Assembly (NCBI RefSeq): GCF_034676705.1
Contig: NZ_JAUCBS010000008.1
Coordinates: forward strand, 139,201-203,200
Direction of reading: 5' to 3'
DNA: 64,000 nt
Source of the DNA: Gemmobacter sp.
GTDB taxonomy: Bacteria > Pseudomonadota > Alphaproteobacteria > Rhodobacterales > Rhodobacteraceae
Part shown: piece by piece, positions 43,526 through 52,602 of the stretch
Layout: the number at the start of each line of letters is the position of its first letter
Numbering within the stretch: the first letter of the stretch is position 1
Notes under the pieces: model-generated
What the model was told of the DNA's origin: nothing
What the model saw: the letters and a program-made list of their open reading frames with translations, nothing else
The model's database searches: none
Program-made: the position numbers and the translations under genes

Positions 43526-44812
43526 ATGACACGTTGGCAATGGCTGTTATCGCAACTTCTGCGCAAGCTCTGGCTGCGCGCCAGCGCCTATGCCCTTTTG
43601 GGCATCGTCACGGCGCTGGTCGCCATCGGGGCACAGCACTACCTGCCGTGGGAACTCCCCGAGGTCGTCGGTGCAGATGCAGTGGACAATCTGCTCAACA
43701 TCATCGCGTCCTCCATGCTCGCGGTGACAACCTTTTCGCTTTCGACCATGACAGCGGCCTATTCGGCGGTCACAACGAATGTCACCCCGCGTGCGACGAC
43801 ACTGCTGATCGAGGACAAGGTTTCGCAAAGGGTGCTTTCAACCTTTGTCGGGTCTTTCCTGTTCAGCATCGTCGGCATCATCGTCCTGAAGACGGGCGCC
43901 TATGGGCCAAGCGGGCGTTCCGTGCTGTTCGCGGTGACGGTGATCGTCGTCGCGCTGATCGTCTTCAACCTGTTGCGCTGGATCGACCACCTGACCCGCC
44001 TTGGCCGGGTGGGCGAAACCACCGATCGGGTCGAGGCGGTGACAAAAGATGCGCTGAAGGAAAGACTGGACGCGCCCTATCTGGGTGGTGTGCCGCTTGC
44101 GCGTGCAATGCGCGACATTCCCGACGATGCCCTTGTCGTTCTGTCGGGCGGGATCGGTCATCTTCAACATATCGACATGTATGCGCTGTCCGAAGTGGCC
44201 GAAGCGCAGGACTGTGCCATCCATGTCTTGCTCAATCCCGGCGCGTTCGTTTCCGTCGATACGCCTCTTGCCTGGCTGAGGGCCACAACAGAGGCGGAGG
44301 CCGTCCAGGCCAGGATCCGCGCGGCATTCAGCGTGGGCGCCGTGCGGAGCTTTGATCAGGATCCGCGTTTCGGATTTGCCGTGATGAGCGAGATTGCGTC
44401 GCGCGCGCTGTCACCAGCGGTCAACGACCCTGGCACGGCACTGGACGTCATCAGCCGCAACACGCGGTTGCTGGCCTTGTGGGCCGAGGGACAGGACAGG
44501 CCGGACGGAACTGCGCCCGAACATCCCCGTATCCATGTCGCCGGGTTGGCGGATGACGACCTTTTCGAGGATGCGTTCATGCTCGTCGCGCGCGACGGGG
44601 CGGGAATGATCGAGGTTCAGCTGAGGCTGCTGAAATGCCTGAATGCACTGGAGCGGATCGGGGCAAGGCCGTTTCGCGCCGCCGCCAGACGACAGGCCGA
44701 TATGGCCGTCGAACGTGCCCTGCAAGCATTGACATTCCGCAGAGATCGGGAACGGCTGGAAGCTGCAAGGCACAGGCCCCCGCCAGGAAGCAATCAGCCC
44801 GGGGCGCAGTAA
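43526..44812 (+). CDS. DUF2254 integral membrane protein
   Basis: A 428-residue protein of the DUF2254 family. Two pairs of hydrophobic segments occupy the first 150 residues, with the family string ASSMLAVTTFSLSTMTAAYSAVTTNVTPRATTLLIED between them, and a soluble C-terminal region includes DQDPRFGFAVMSEIASRALSPAVNDPGTALDVI. The AAAGAGG ribosome site supports the ATG used. Function in the family is unknown; some neighbours elsewhere suggest a channel-like role but this is not established. Its codon use looks less GC-extreme than adjacent genes. Confidence 0.88.
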   Translation: MTRWQWLLSQLLRKLWLRASAYALLGIVTALVAIGAQHYLPWELPEVVGADAVDNLLNIIASSMLAVTTFSLSTMTAAYSAVTTNVTPRATTLLIEDKVSQRVLSTFVGSFLFSIVGIIVLKTGAYGPSGRSVLFAVTVIVVALIVFNLLRWIDHLTRLGRVGETTDRVEAVTKDALKERLDAPYLGGVPLARAMRDIPDDALVVLSGGIGHLQHIDMYALSEVAEAQDCAIHVLLNPGAFVSVDTPLAWLRATTEAEAVQARIRAAFSVGAVRSFDQDPRFGFAVMSEIASRALSPAVNDPGTALDVISRNTRLLALWAEGQDRPDGTAPEHPRIHVAGLADDDLFEDAFMLVARDGAGMIEVQLRLLKCLNALERIGARPFRAAARRQADMAVERALQALTFRRDRERLEAARHRPPPGSNQPGAQ

Positions 44813-44999
44813 CTGCCGGTCCTGGGATTGCTGTGGCTGGTCCTGATCCCCGACCGCCGCCCCGGTTTGCGCGACGCCATCTGACCCCGGCGCCTGTTCG
44901 AAACCCAAGGGCGCAGATCAGCCCGGACGATGGCGCGGCATCCACAGGTCGCGGACTCCGGGTCCAGACCATCATCGCCGGGCGGGGCCATGACCGAGG

Positions 45000-46571
45000 C
45001 TATTCGGCAACCACCGTCCCCCAATCCAGCCCGAACCTGGCCAGGTATTTCCGCAGTCGGTCTGAATCGTTCTGGGTGGTCTTTTCCTCGCGCGATACGG
45101 CGAACAGGCGGCGGCCGGCCGCTGCCAGCGAGGGACATTCCCGGCAGGCGCGGATCACTGCGGCCAGCTGGGCACGGTCGAACTCGTCCAGCCGCACCGA
45201 TGCGGGCAGGACCGAGGCCAGCAGTGCCTGATCGTCATTCCGTCCGACCGCCATCCATTGGGCGGCCAGCGTGGCGATTTCGGTATCGACCATCGGCAAG
45301 GTCACCCGGCCACGCTCGGCCAGCACCGCCAGCCGGTGGACCGAGGCATGAAGGTCGCGCAGGTTGCCCGGCCAGGGTGTCGCGGGATCACAGGCAAAGC
45401 GCAGATAGCGCGCCATGGCATCGGCATTGAAGCCGGTCCTGCGGCCCAGCTGTTGTTCCGACCCGTCGACCAGCGCCAGAAGAAGCGCCGCGATATCCTC
45501 GCGCCGGTCGCGCAGCGGCGGCAGGCGGAACACCCATTGCGACAGCCGGGCATGCAGATCGGCGCGCAGCCGGCCGCCCCGGACCAGTGCCCCCGGATCG
45601 TCCGACGCGGAGGCGATCAGATGAAAGCGCGCCGTCACCTCGGCCTCGGAGCCGACAGGACAGTAGCGGCCGGTCTCGATCGCCTGCAGGACGGCGGCCT
45701 GTTCGTCGGCGCCCAGTTCGTCGATGCGGTCCAGGAACAGCACGCCCCCATCCGCCTCGCGCAAGAAGCCCGGGCGCTCGCTGCCGGCGATGCCGGTGGC
45801 GGCGCGGCGCTGGCCAAACAGCGCAGGCAGCGCCTGCCCGCCACGCAGCGTGGTGCAGTTGACATGCACCAGCCGGCCCTTGATCCGGCGGCGGATCAGC
45901 TTCAGTTCGTGGATATGCGCCGCCAGCGCCGATTTGCCGGTGCCCGGTTCGCCCAGCAGCAGGATCGGCGCATCCGAAGCGGTTGCGACCCGATCCAGCC
46001 GTTCGACCAGCGCCCGCATCGCCGGGTTGCGGGTTTCGACGCCGCCCAGCAGCAGAGACGAATGTTCGCGCGCGGCCGCCTCGAACCTGCGTTGCAGGGC
46101 GTTGTAGCGCGCAAGATCCAGGTCGATCACATCCAGCTTGCCCTGTGGTGGTCCGCCGTTGCGCGGCGGGCCGGTCTGCACCAGCCGGGCGGGCACATGG
46201 CGGCTTTCGGTCAGCAGGAACCAGCAGATCTGCGCGACATGGGTGCCGGTGGTCAGGTGGACATGGTATCGCTCGCGATCCTCGTCAAAGCCGTAGCCGG
46301 CGGCAAAGTCGTAAAGCTTGCCGTAGACCTCCTGGAAATCCCAGGGGTCGGCCATGTCGATGCGGACCAGCCGGACCTCTGTCGTCGGGGAAAGCGCGCG
46401 GATATCTGCCGCCACGGTGCAAGCAAGCTGATGATGGTGCTGGTCGTGGATCAGTTCCAGCCGGTCGACGGCAAAGCCGGGATGAGCGCACAGCTGGACC
46501 GAAGGACGCCAGCCGCGGCGCTTGCCCATGTCCAGCTGGGTGCCAAGGAAACCGATAGCAACGTTGCGCAT
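45000..46571 (-). CDS. rtcR: RtcR-type regulator with degenerate sigma54-activator motifs
   Basis: A 523-residue protein with the RtcR order: N-terminal CARF-like ligand-sensing domain (residues 1-180; HLTTGTHVAQICWFLLTESRHVPARL), an AAA+ domain and a C-terminal DNA-binding part (SDRLRKYLARFGLDW). Walker A is GEPGTGKS (207-214). Two hallmarks are altered: the loop that is GAFTGA in sigma54 activators reads RAATGI (256-261), and the Walker B DE pair is DR (281-282, in LFLDRIDEL). RtcR normally opens sigma54 promoters for the RNA-ligase operon. Without these residues it may repress, bind ligand only, or be decaying. It is divergent from rtcB. Confidence 0.9.
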   Translation of the reverse strand: MRNVAIGFLGTQLDMGKRRGWRPSVQLCAHPGFAVDRLELIHDQHHHQLACTVAADIRALSPTTEVRLVRIDMADPWDFQEVYGKLYDFAAGYGFDEDRERYHVHLTTGTHVAQICWFLLTESRHVPARLVQTGPPRNGGPPQGKLDVIDLDLARYNALQRRFEAAAREHSSLLLGGVETRNPAMRALVERLDRVATASDAPILLLGEPGTGKSALAAHIHELKLIRRRIKGRLVHVNCTTLRGGQALPALFGQRRAATGIAGSERPGFLREADGGVLFLDRIDELGADEQAAVLQAIETGRYCPVGSEAEVTARFHLIASASDDPGALVRGGRLRADLHARLSQWVFRLPPLRDRREDIAALLLALVDGSEQQLGRRTGFNADAMARYLRFACDPATPWPGNLRDLHASVHRLAVLAERGRVTLPMVDTEIATLAAQWMAVGRNDDQALLASVLPASVRLDEFDRAQLAAVIRACRECPSLAAAGRRLFAVSREEKTTQNDSDRLRKYLARFGLDWGTVVAE

Positions 46572-46586
46572 AAGGCCTATCCGAAA

Positions 46587-46604
46587 TGATATTTCGATAT
46601 ATCA
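46587..46604. promoter_or_regulatory. Dyad just upstream of rtcR; rest of the rtcR-rtcB gap has no clear promoter
   Basis: TGATAT and ATATCA form a dyad over a 6-base spacer, 15 bases before the rtcR start, a possible autoregulatory site. The 376-base gap (46572-46947) shows no convincing GG-N10-GC sigma54 promoter before rtcB. A frame at 46741-46872 (43 codons) has a weakly placed ribosome site and no recognisable family. Confidence 0.35.
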
Positions 46605-46947
46605 CAGAATAGAAGCCCCGGTCACGCCCGGTGATGATTTCGCAATTTTCCATTTCCAGTCAGGTGATTGCACAGGTTTCACGATTCTCTTCCCCCGATG
46701 GCCTGCCATGGGGCAGATTCAGAGGGCGAAACGAGAAAGGATGAGGAGCATGCCAAAAAAATCCCTGTTTGCACCGCTGACCGGGACATGCTGCGCACCC
46801 CGAATGTCAGGCCGGCGACGGGAACAGGCACCCGCCCGCAGCCCGGGACATGACCCGCATTCCCGACCATGAACGCGGATACCGCGATGTGGCGCGCGCC
46901 GCCGTCGCGCTTGCCCTTGCATCCCGGCAGGGATCGACAGGACCACG

Positions 46948-48357
46948 ATGATGACCGATGAACACGCCCCCGTGACCGGGGCCAATCTGATCGACTGGGG
47001 CCACCGCCCCGGCCCGCAATTCCCCGAGCTTCTGGCCCGTGCCAATGCGGCGCGGGGCAAGGGGCTGGGCCTTGTGCGCATCCGCCAGCTGCTGGACGCC
47101 GACCTGCCGCCACCAGCGCCCGAACCGCTGACCCTGCATGCCGCAGGCGATGTGCCGCTGCATGTCAGCATCCGGGCGGAAGATGCCGACGAGCAAGACA
47201 ATCTGGACAAGGTCATCGCCACCATGACCGAGGTGCTGAAAACCCCCACGGTCGAGGCCGGCGCCGTGATGCCCGATGCCTGCCCGGCCGGTTCCCTGGG
47301 CACGATCCCGGTGGGCGGCGTGGTTGCAACCCGCAATGCGATCCATCCGGGGATGCATTCGGCCGACATCTGCTGTTCGATCATGATCACCGATCTGGGT
47401 CATGTCGACCCCAAAGCCGCGCTGGATGCGGCCCAGGCGATCACCCATTTCGGCGCGGGCGGGCGCGATGAGGGCAACCGCCTGGCCGTCTCGCCGGACC
47501 TGATGGAGCAGTTCCGCGCCAACCCGTTCCTGAACGGCAACCGGATGCTGAACGCCGCGCAGGCCCATATGGGGACGCAGGGCGATGGGAACCACTTCCT
47601 GTTCATCGGCCGCAGCCGCGCAACGGGCCGGGTGGCAATGGTCACGCATCACGGATCGCGCGGGCCGGGAAGCCTGCTCTACAAGGGCGGCATGGAGGTG
47701 GCCGAGCGGTTCCGCAAGGTTCTGTCGCCGGCGACGCTGAAGCAGAACGCCTGGATCCCGGCCGACAGCGCCGAGGGCCGCGACTACTGGCAGGCGTTGC
47801 AGGTGATCCGCAGCTGGACCAGGGCGAACCATGGCGCCCTGCATCAGGCGGTGGTGGAACAGCTGCGCGCCGATCCGGGCAACCGTTTCTGGAACGAACA
47901 CAACTTCGTCTTCCGCCGCGGCGATCTGTTCTACCATGGCAAGGGGGCAACCCCGGCCTGGAGCGATTTTGCCGAAGATGCCACCGGGCTGACGCTGATC
48001 CCGCTGAACATGGCCGAGCCGGTGCTGGTGGTGCGCGGCAGGGATGCGGATCATGCGCTGGGGTTTGCCCCCCATGGCGCGGGGCGCAACTATTCGCGCT
48101 CCGAGCATCGCCGCCGGATGGGCGCCATGACGCCGGCGCAGATGCTGGCCGCCGAAACGGCGGGGCTGGACATCCGCTTTCACGCAGGTCAGGTCGATGC
48201 CTCGGAACTGCCGTCCAGCTACAAGCGGGCCGGGGCGGTGATGGACCAGATCCGCGACTATGGCCTGGCGGATGTGGTCGATTGCATCGACCCTTACGGC
48301 TGCATCATGGCCGGCGAGATTGCGCCGCACTGGCATGCCAGGCGAACCCGGCCATAG
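46948..48357 (+). CDS. rtcB: RtcB-family RNA ligase
   Basis: A 469-residue protein with the RtcB metal and nucleotide residues in place: Asp and Cys in SADICCSIM, His in GDGNHFLFIG, His in HHGSRGPGSL, His in EHNFVFR, and the guanylylated His in APHGAGRNYSRS. The motif around the metal Cys differs from the common DIGCGM form, placing it with the divergent RtcB paralogues. The enzyme joins RNA ends with 2',3'-cyclic phosphate to 5'-OH ends using GTP and Mn2+. No rtcA is present. The stop codon sits in the loop of a 14-bp hairpin. ATG 46951 is an equally possible start. Confidence 0.92.
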   Translation: MMTDEHAPVTGANLIDWGHRPGPQFPELLARANAARGKGLGLVRIRQLLDADLPPPAPEPLTLHAAGDVPLHVSIRAEDADEQDNLDKVIATMTEVLKTPTVEAGAVMPDACPAGSLGTIPVGGVVATRNAIHPGMHSADICCSIMITDLGHVDPKAALDAAQAITHFGAGGRDEGNRLAVSPDLMEQFRANPFLNGNRMLNAAQAHMGTQGDGNHFLFIGRSRATGRVAMVTHHGSRGPGSLLYKGGMEVAERFRKVLSPATLKQNAWIPADSAEGRDYWQALQVIRSWTRANHGALHQAVVEQLRADPGNRFWNEHNFVFRRGDLFYHGKGATPAWSDFAEDATGLTLIPLNMAEPVLVVRGRDADHALGFAPHGAGRNYSRSEHRRRMGAMTPAQMLAAETAGLDIRFHAGQVDASELPSSYKRAGAVMDQIRDYGLADVVDCIDPYGCIMAGEIAPHWHARRTRP

Positions 48358-48370
48358 CCGGGTTCGCCTG
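48339..48370 (+). terminator. Hairpin terminator overlapping the rtcB stop codon
   Basis: CAGGCGAACCCGGC (48339-48352) pairs perfectly with GCCGGGTTCGCCTG (48357-48370) over a CATA loop. The rtcB TAG stop begins within this loop. There is no T-run, so the structure may act with Rho or protect the 3' end. Confidence 0.5.
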
Positions 48371-48470
48371 TGACCTGGCGGCAATCCGTGATGGCGCGCA
48401 TGGATGGGCCGGCAGCCGCGCCCGTGCCGATGATCGCGGCAGATCCCCTCCCCGGCCCAGCGGCGGGCGG

Positions 48471-49208
48471 TCAGAGATGTTGCAGCCGGCCCAGAAAGTC
48501 GCGGGCGCGGGGGTGGCCGTTGCCGCCGAAAAACTCGGCAGGCGGGGCAATTTCCAGGATCTGGCCCTGATCCATGAACACCACACGGTCGGCCACGGCG
48601 CGGGCAAAGCCCATTTCATGCGTGACGCAGATCATCGTCATGCCGCCCTGTGCCAGATCGGTCATCGTCTCCAGCACTTCCTGCACCATCTCGGGGTCCA
48701 GCGCCGAGGTCGGCTCGTCGAACAGCATCAGCTGTGGCTGCATGGCCAGCGCGCGGGCGATGGCCACCCGCTGTTGCTGGCCGCCCGACAGCTGGTTGGG
48801 GAACTTGCGCGCCTGATCGGCGATGCGCACCCGCTCCAGCAGCGCCATGGCGCGCGCCTCGGCCTCGGCCCGGGGCAGGTTCAGCACCTTGATGGGCGCC
48901 AGCGTGCAATTGTCCAGCACGGTCATGTTGGGGAACAGGTTGAAACTTTGGAACACCATGCCCACGTTGCGCCGGATCGCCTCGATCTGGCGGGGGGTGT
49001 CGCCGGGGGGCAGGCCGTCCAGCAGGATGCGGCCCTGGTCGAACGGCTCGATCCGGTTGATGCAGCGGATCAGGGTGGATTTGCCCGACCCCGAGGGGCC
49101 GCAGACCACGATCCGTTCCCCGCGCGCCACCGTCAGCGCCACATCGCGCAGGGCGTGGAAATCGCCATACCACTTGTTCAGCCCGTCGATGGTCAGCAAT
49201 GCGGTCAT
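48471..49208 (-). CDS. aapP: General L-amino acid ABC transporter ATP-binding protein
   Basis: A 245-residue ABC ATPase; the chosen ATG follows AAAGGGG and lies 16 bases after the preceding permease gene. Walker A is [10 protein letters not shown]-loop [17 protein letters not shown], signature [15 protein letters not shown], Walker [17 protein letters not shown] and switch His [16 protein letters not shown], all as in polar amino-acid importers. It is the last gene of aapJQMP. A longer in-frame start at 49247 overlaps the permease gene and is less likely. Confidence 0.93.
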   Translation of the reverse strand: MTALLTIDGLNKWYGDFHALRDVALTVARGERIVVCGPSGSGKSTLIRCINRIEPFDQGRILLDGLPPGDTPRQIEAIRRNVGMVFQSFNLFPNMTVLDNCTLAPIKVLNLPRAEAEARAMALLERVRIADQARKFPNQLSGGQQQRVAIARALAMQPQLMLFDEPTSALDPEMVQEVLETMTDLAQGGMTMICVTHEMGFARAVADRVVFMDQGQILEIAPPAEFFGGNGHPRARDFLGRLQHL

Positions 49209-49224
49209 GGCCAGCCCCTTTCGT

Positions 49225-50346
49225 TCAGCGGTGCCGGTCGCGGGCAAGGTCGCGTTCCAGCCGCTGGCTGGCGCGCGACATCGCGTAGCAAAAGGCGAAA
49301 TAGATCAGGCCCGACACCAGATAGACCTCGAATTCGAACCCCTGCCACAGCGGATCGGACACCGCGCGTTTGGATGATGTCAGCAGGTCGATGATGCCCA
49401 CGACGGCCACGATCGAGGTAGCCTTGAAGAACCCGATGAACACATTGACGATGGCCGGGATCACCAGCCGCAGCGCCTGCGGCAGGATCACCCAGGCGGT
49501 GCTGCGCCAATATCCCAAGGCCAGCGCCCGCGCCGCCTCATACTGGCCCTGCGGAATGCCTTGCAACCCGCCCCGGATCACCTCGGCCAGATAGGCGGCG
49601 GCGAACAGGGTAAAGGCCACCAGCACCCGCAACAGCTTGGAGATTTCGACGCCGGGCGGCAGGAACAGCGGAAACATCACGCTGGCCATGAACAGCACCA
49701 CCAAAAGCGGCACGCCGCGGGCGAATTCGATGAACACCACCGCCAGCGTGCGGATCACCGGGCGCCCCGTGGCCTGCCGCGCCAAGGCCAGCAGCACCGC
49801 CAGCGGAAAGGCCAGCGCCAGCCCGAATGTCGCCAGGATCAGGGTCACCGGCAGCCCGCCCCAGTCGCTGTCGGGCACATGGCGCAGGCCGAACAGCCCG
49901 CCGCGCATCAGGACGACGACGGCGACCAGCACCCCCAGCCAGACCAGCCCCAGCCACGGCCGCCAGCAGCGCGGCCACAACGACAGCGCATACAGTGCGA
50001 CCATCAGCCCCGCCGCAATCGCCGCCCGCCATTGTTCGGCATAGGGATAGACCCCGAACAGGATCAGCCGCGCCTTTTCATCCACCATGGCCCAGCAGGC
50101 GCCGGTCGCGGCACGACAGGCCGCGCTGGCCTGATCGGCGGGCAGCCCGGCCGGCCAGACCGCCCCCACCAGCGCCCATCGCAGGAATACCCACGCCAGC
50201 GCCAGCAGCGCCGCGCCCAGGGCCAGCGTGACAAGCGTGGCGCCGGGCGACCAGAACAGGCCGTCGCGCGCCCGGTCCCACGCACCGGGCCGGCGATCCG
50301 GGGCCGGGCGGGGCGGCTGAATTACTTCGGCAATCACCCGGGTCAT
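49225..50346 (-). CDS. aapM: General L-amino acid ABC transporter permease AapM
   Basis: A 373-residue permease with the extended N-terminal membrane domain typical of Aap/Bzt permeases and the core EAA-type region in the second half: EVIRGGLQGIPQGQYEAARALALGYWRSTAWVILPQALRLVIPA. The start overlaps the aapQ stop (ATGA). It forms a heterodimer with AapQ. The region SDWGGLPVTLILATFGLALAFPLAVLLALARQA is a family landmark. Confidence 0.92.
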   Translation of the reverse strand: MTRVIAEVIQPPRPAPDRRPGAWDRARDGLFWSPGATLVTLALGAALLALAWVFLRWALVGAVWPAGLPADQASAACRAATGACWAMVDEKARLILFGVYPYAEQWRAAIAAGLMVALYALSLWPRCWRPWLGLVWLGVLVAVVVLMRGGLFGLRHVPDSDWGGLPVTLILATFGLALAFPLAVLLALARQATGRPVIRTLAVVFIEFARGVPLLVVLFMASVMFPLFLPPGVEISKLLRVLVAFTLFAAAYLAEVIRGGLQGIPQGQYEAARALALGYWRSTAWVILPQALRLVIPAIVNVFIGFFKATSIVAVVGIIDLLTSSKRAVSDPLWQGFEFEVYLVSGLIYFAFCYAMSRASQRLERDLARDRHR

Positions 50347-51464
50347 CGCACCAACCCCCGCGCGCCGCGCAGGTTCAGCCAGTTCACCCCGGCGCTGACC
50401 AGCAGCGATACGGCCAGGAAATACAGCGCCAGCAGCCCCATCACCTCGACCGTCTGGCCGGTATCGAACATCACGGTATTCCCGACGCCGACAATCTCCT
50501 GATAGCCCACCACAACGGCCAGCGAGCTGTTCTTGAGCACCCCCAGATATTCATTGCCCAAGGAGGGCAGCGCAATGCGCAGCGCCTGCGGATAGATCAC
50601 CGACCGCCGCGCCGTGCCAGGACGCAGGGCAAGGGCCTGCGCCGCCTCGACCTGACCGCGTGGCACGGCCAGAATGGCGGCGCGCACGATCTCGGCCACG
50701 AAGGTGGCGGTGTAGATCGACAGGGCCAGCACAAAGGCCGCGAATTCAGGGGTGACCGACAGACCGGCGACGGTGCGCAGGCCCTTGGCCTCGGGCCAGA
50801 TCACCACCGGCAGGTGCCCGGCAACCAGCCACGGCAGGCAGACAGCCACGCCACCAAACCCCGCAAGGCCGATGCCGCCCATCCGGCGCCAGCCCCCGGC
50901 CAGCACCAGCACCAGCAGCCCCGCCGACCACAGCCACAGCGGATCGGCGGCCGGAAAGGCCAGATAAATTCCCCGGTTCGACAGCAGCAGCGCGCCGCCC
51001 GCCACCGGCTCGGCCACCCGGGGGCCGGGCAGCGACAGCAGCAGCATATACCAGATCGACAGCTGGATCAGCACCGGCAGGTTGCGCACGCCCTCGACCA
51101 GCCCGGCGCAAACGCGAGCGACCAGCGCATGGCGCGCCAGCCGCCCCAGCCCGATCGCCAGCCCCAGCACCGAACACAGCACAATGCAGGCCGCCGTGAT
51201 CTTGAGCGTGTTCAGCGCCCCGGCGATCAGCGCGGCACCATTGGTGTGTTCGCCCGGGCGAAAGTCAAACGGCGCGTTGGCCACCTTGCTGCGCGCGGGT
51301 TCCAGCAGGAAGTCCAGCCCCGTGCGGATCCCCCGCGCCTCCAGCGCGACCAGCGTGATATGGAACAGCCAGAAGGCGCCCAGACCAAGGCCCGCAAAGG
51401 CCAGCCCCTGCATCAGGGCCAGCCGCAGCGCGGCCCTGCGGGCCTTGGTCCGGGCAAGGCTCAT
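50343..51464 (-). CDS. aapQ: General L-amino acid ABC transporter permease AapQ
   Basis: A 373-residue permease starting 3 bases after aapJ. Landmarks are GVRNLPVLIQLSIWYMLLLSLPGP with the first conserved loop, TPEFAAFVLALSIYTATFVAEIVRAAILAVPRGQVEAAQALALRPG (EAA loop) and LPSLGNEYLGVLKNSSLAVVVGYQEI. The early periplasmic FLLEPARSKVANAPFDF region marks the Aap/Bzt subgroup. It is coupled to aapM by overlapping start and stop codons. Confidence 0.92.
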   Translation of the reverse strand: MSLARTKARRAALRLALMQGLAFAGLGLGAFWLFHITLVALEARGIRTGLDFLLEPARSKVANAPFDFRPGEHTNGAALIAGALNTLKITAACIVLCSVLGLAIGLGRLARHALVARVCAGLVEGVRNLPVLIQLSIWYMLLLSLPGPRVAEPVAGGALLLSNRGIYLAFPAADPLWLWSAGLLVLVLAGGWRRMGGIGLAGFGGVAVCLPWLVAGHLPVVIWPEAKGLRTVAGLSVTPEFAAFVLALSIYTATFVAEIVRAAILAVPRGQVEAAQALALRPGTARRSVIYPQALRIALPSLGNEYLGVLKNSSLAVVVGYQEIVGVGNTVMFDTGQTVEVMGLLALYFLAVSLLVSAGVNWLNLRGARGLVR

Positions 51465-51467
51465 CCG

Positions 51468-52502
51468 TCAGCGCATCGGATAGGGCACTTGCAGCCCGCC
51501 GTTCTTTGGCAGGTTGTTCTGCGACCGATCCGCCCCGGTGGCGCCGAACGACCTGTCCCAGACCTCGGCATAGTTGCCGACCTGCGCGATGATGCGCTTG
51601 GCCCATTCCGGGTCCAGCCCCAGCGATTCCCCCAGCTTGCCATCCAGCCCCAGAATACGCTTGACCGCCGGCGACGCCTCGGCGCCAAAGCTGCCGACAT
51701 TCGCGCTGGTGATCCCGTGTTCCTCGGCGTTGACCATGGCGATATGGGCATAGCGCACGATGTCGAACCACGCCGGATCGCCCTTGCGCACCGCGCCGGT
51801 CAGCGGTTCGTTCGAGATGGTCTCGGGCAGCACCATGAACTTGTCCTTGTCCGCCCCCAGCGAATTGTGGAACGAGATCAGGAACGACTGGTCGATCATG
51901 TAGGCATCGCAGCGCCCGGCGAGGAACGCCTTGCGGGCCTCGGCGCCTTCAGAGAACAAGACAGGGGTGTAGTCTTTGCCCAGAAAGCCGAAGTAGTCCC
52001 GCATGGTCACTTCGCCCGGCCCTTGCAGGGTGCAGACGCTGGCGCCATCCAGATCGGCGGCGCTTTCCACGCCCAGTTCCTTGGGCACCATGAAGCCGGT
52101 GCCGTCGAAATAGTTCACCGCCGCCATCTGCACGCCGGAATCCGTCTCGCGGGTCAGGGTCCAGGTCAGCTGGGCATAAAGCACATCGACCTCGCCCGAT
52201 TGCAGGGCCGACAGCCGCTGCGAGGCTTGCAGCGGCACGTAGCGCACCTTGGACGCATCGCCCAGCGTGGCCGCCGCCACGGCGCGGCAACCGTCGGCGT
52301 CGATGCCCTGCATCACCCCTTTGGAATCCGGCAGCGAAAAGCCGAAGCTGCTGCCGATCACGCCACAGGCCAGCTCGCCCTTGGCGCGCACGGCGTCCAG
52401 TGTGGGGGATTTGCCCTGGGCCAGCGCGGGCATGGCGCCCAGCACACCGGCGGCAACAAGGGCGGCGGCGCTGACAGCGCGGTGCAGCGGAAGTTGGGTC
52501 AT
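51468..52502 (-). CDS. aapJ: General L-amino acid ABC transporter substrate-binding protein AapJ
   Basis: A 344-residue periplasmic protein. The ATG at 52502 has GAGGAGG upstream and gives a Sec signal (AALVAAGVLGAMPALAQG). Landmarks are TLDAVRAKGELACGVIGSSFGFSLPDSKGVMQGIDADGCRAVAAATLGD and the C-terminal NLPKNGGLQVPYPMR, as in AapJ/BztA proteins. The first gene of the transporter block. A 17-bp dyad (TTTTACA-N3-TGTAGAA, 52550-52566) lies 48 bases before the start and matches a site upstream of the aminotransferase gene. Confidence 0.93.
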   Translation of the reverse strand: MTQLPLHRAVSAAALVAAGVLGAMPALAQGKSPTLDAVRAKGELACGVIGSSFGFSLPDSKGVMQGIDADGCRAVAAATLGDASKVRYVPLQASQRLSALQSGEVDVLYAQLTWTLTRETDSGVQMAAVNYFDGTGFMVPKELGVESAADLDGASVCTLQGPGEVTMRDYFGFLGKDYTPVLFSEGAEARKAFLAGRCDAYMIDQSFLISFHNSLGADKDKFMVLPETISNEPLTGAVRKGDPAWFDIVRYAHIAMVNAEEHGITSANVGSFGAEASPAVKRILGLDGKLGESLGLDPEWAKRIIAQVGNYAEVWDRSFGATGADRSQNNLPKNGGLQVPYPMR

Positions 52503-52549
52503 CTTTCGTCCTCCTCGAAAGGGCTGAGCAATCGGCCTTGGCATGAAGA

Positions 52550-52566
52550 TTTTACATTTTGTAGAA
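52550..52566. promoter_or_regulatory. Candidate operator upstream of aapJ
   Basis: TTTTACA-TTT-TGTAGAA is a near-perfect dyad. Its core TACATTTTGTAGAA (52553-52566) matches TACATTATGTTGAA at 54892-54905 in 12 of 14 positions. Both sites are close upstream of genes on the same strand that belong to one metabolic unit, with the YheO/DauR-type gene between them. Confidence 0.5.
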
Positions 52567-52602
52567 TATCAGGCCCGATTCAGACTTTTTGTCAACCGCC
52601 TT

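Noticed and set aside
46741..46872. 43-codon frame upstream of rtcB
   Set aside because: Ribosome site too close to the ATG, no hydrophobic or family pattern; noted only as a possibility.
46805..46947. Possible sigma54 promoter before rtcB
   Set aside because: Candidate GG and GC pairs, as in GGCACCCGCCCGCAGC, have the wrong spacing of 12 rather than 10 bases.
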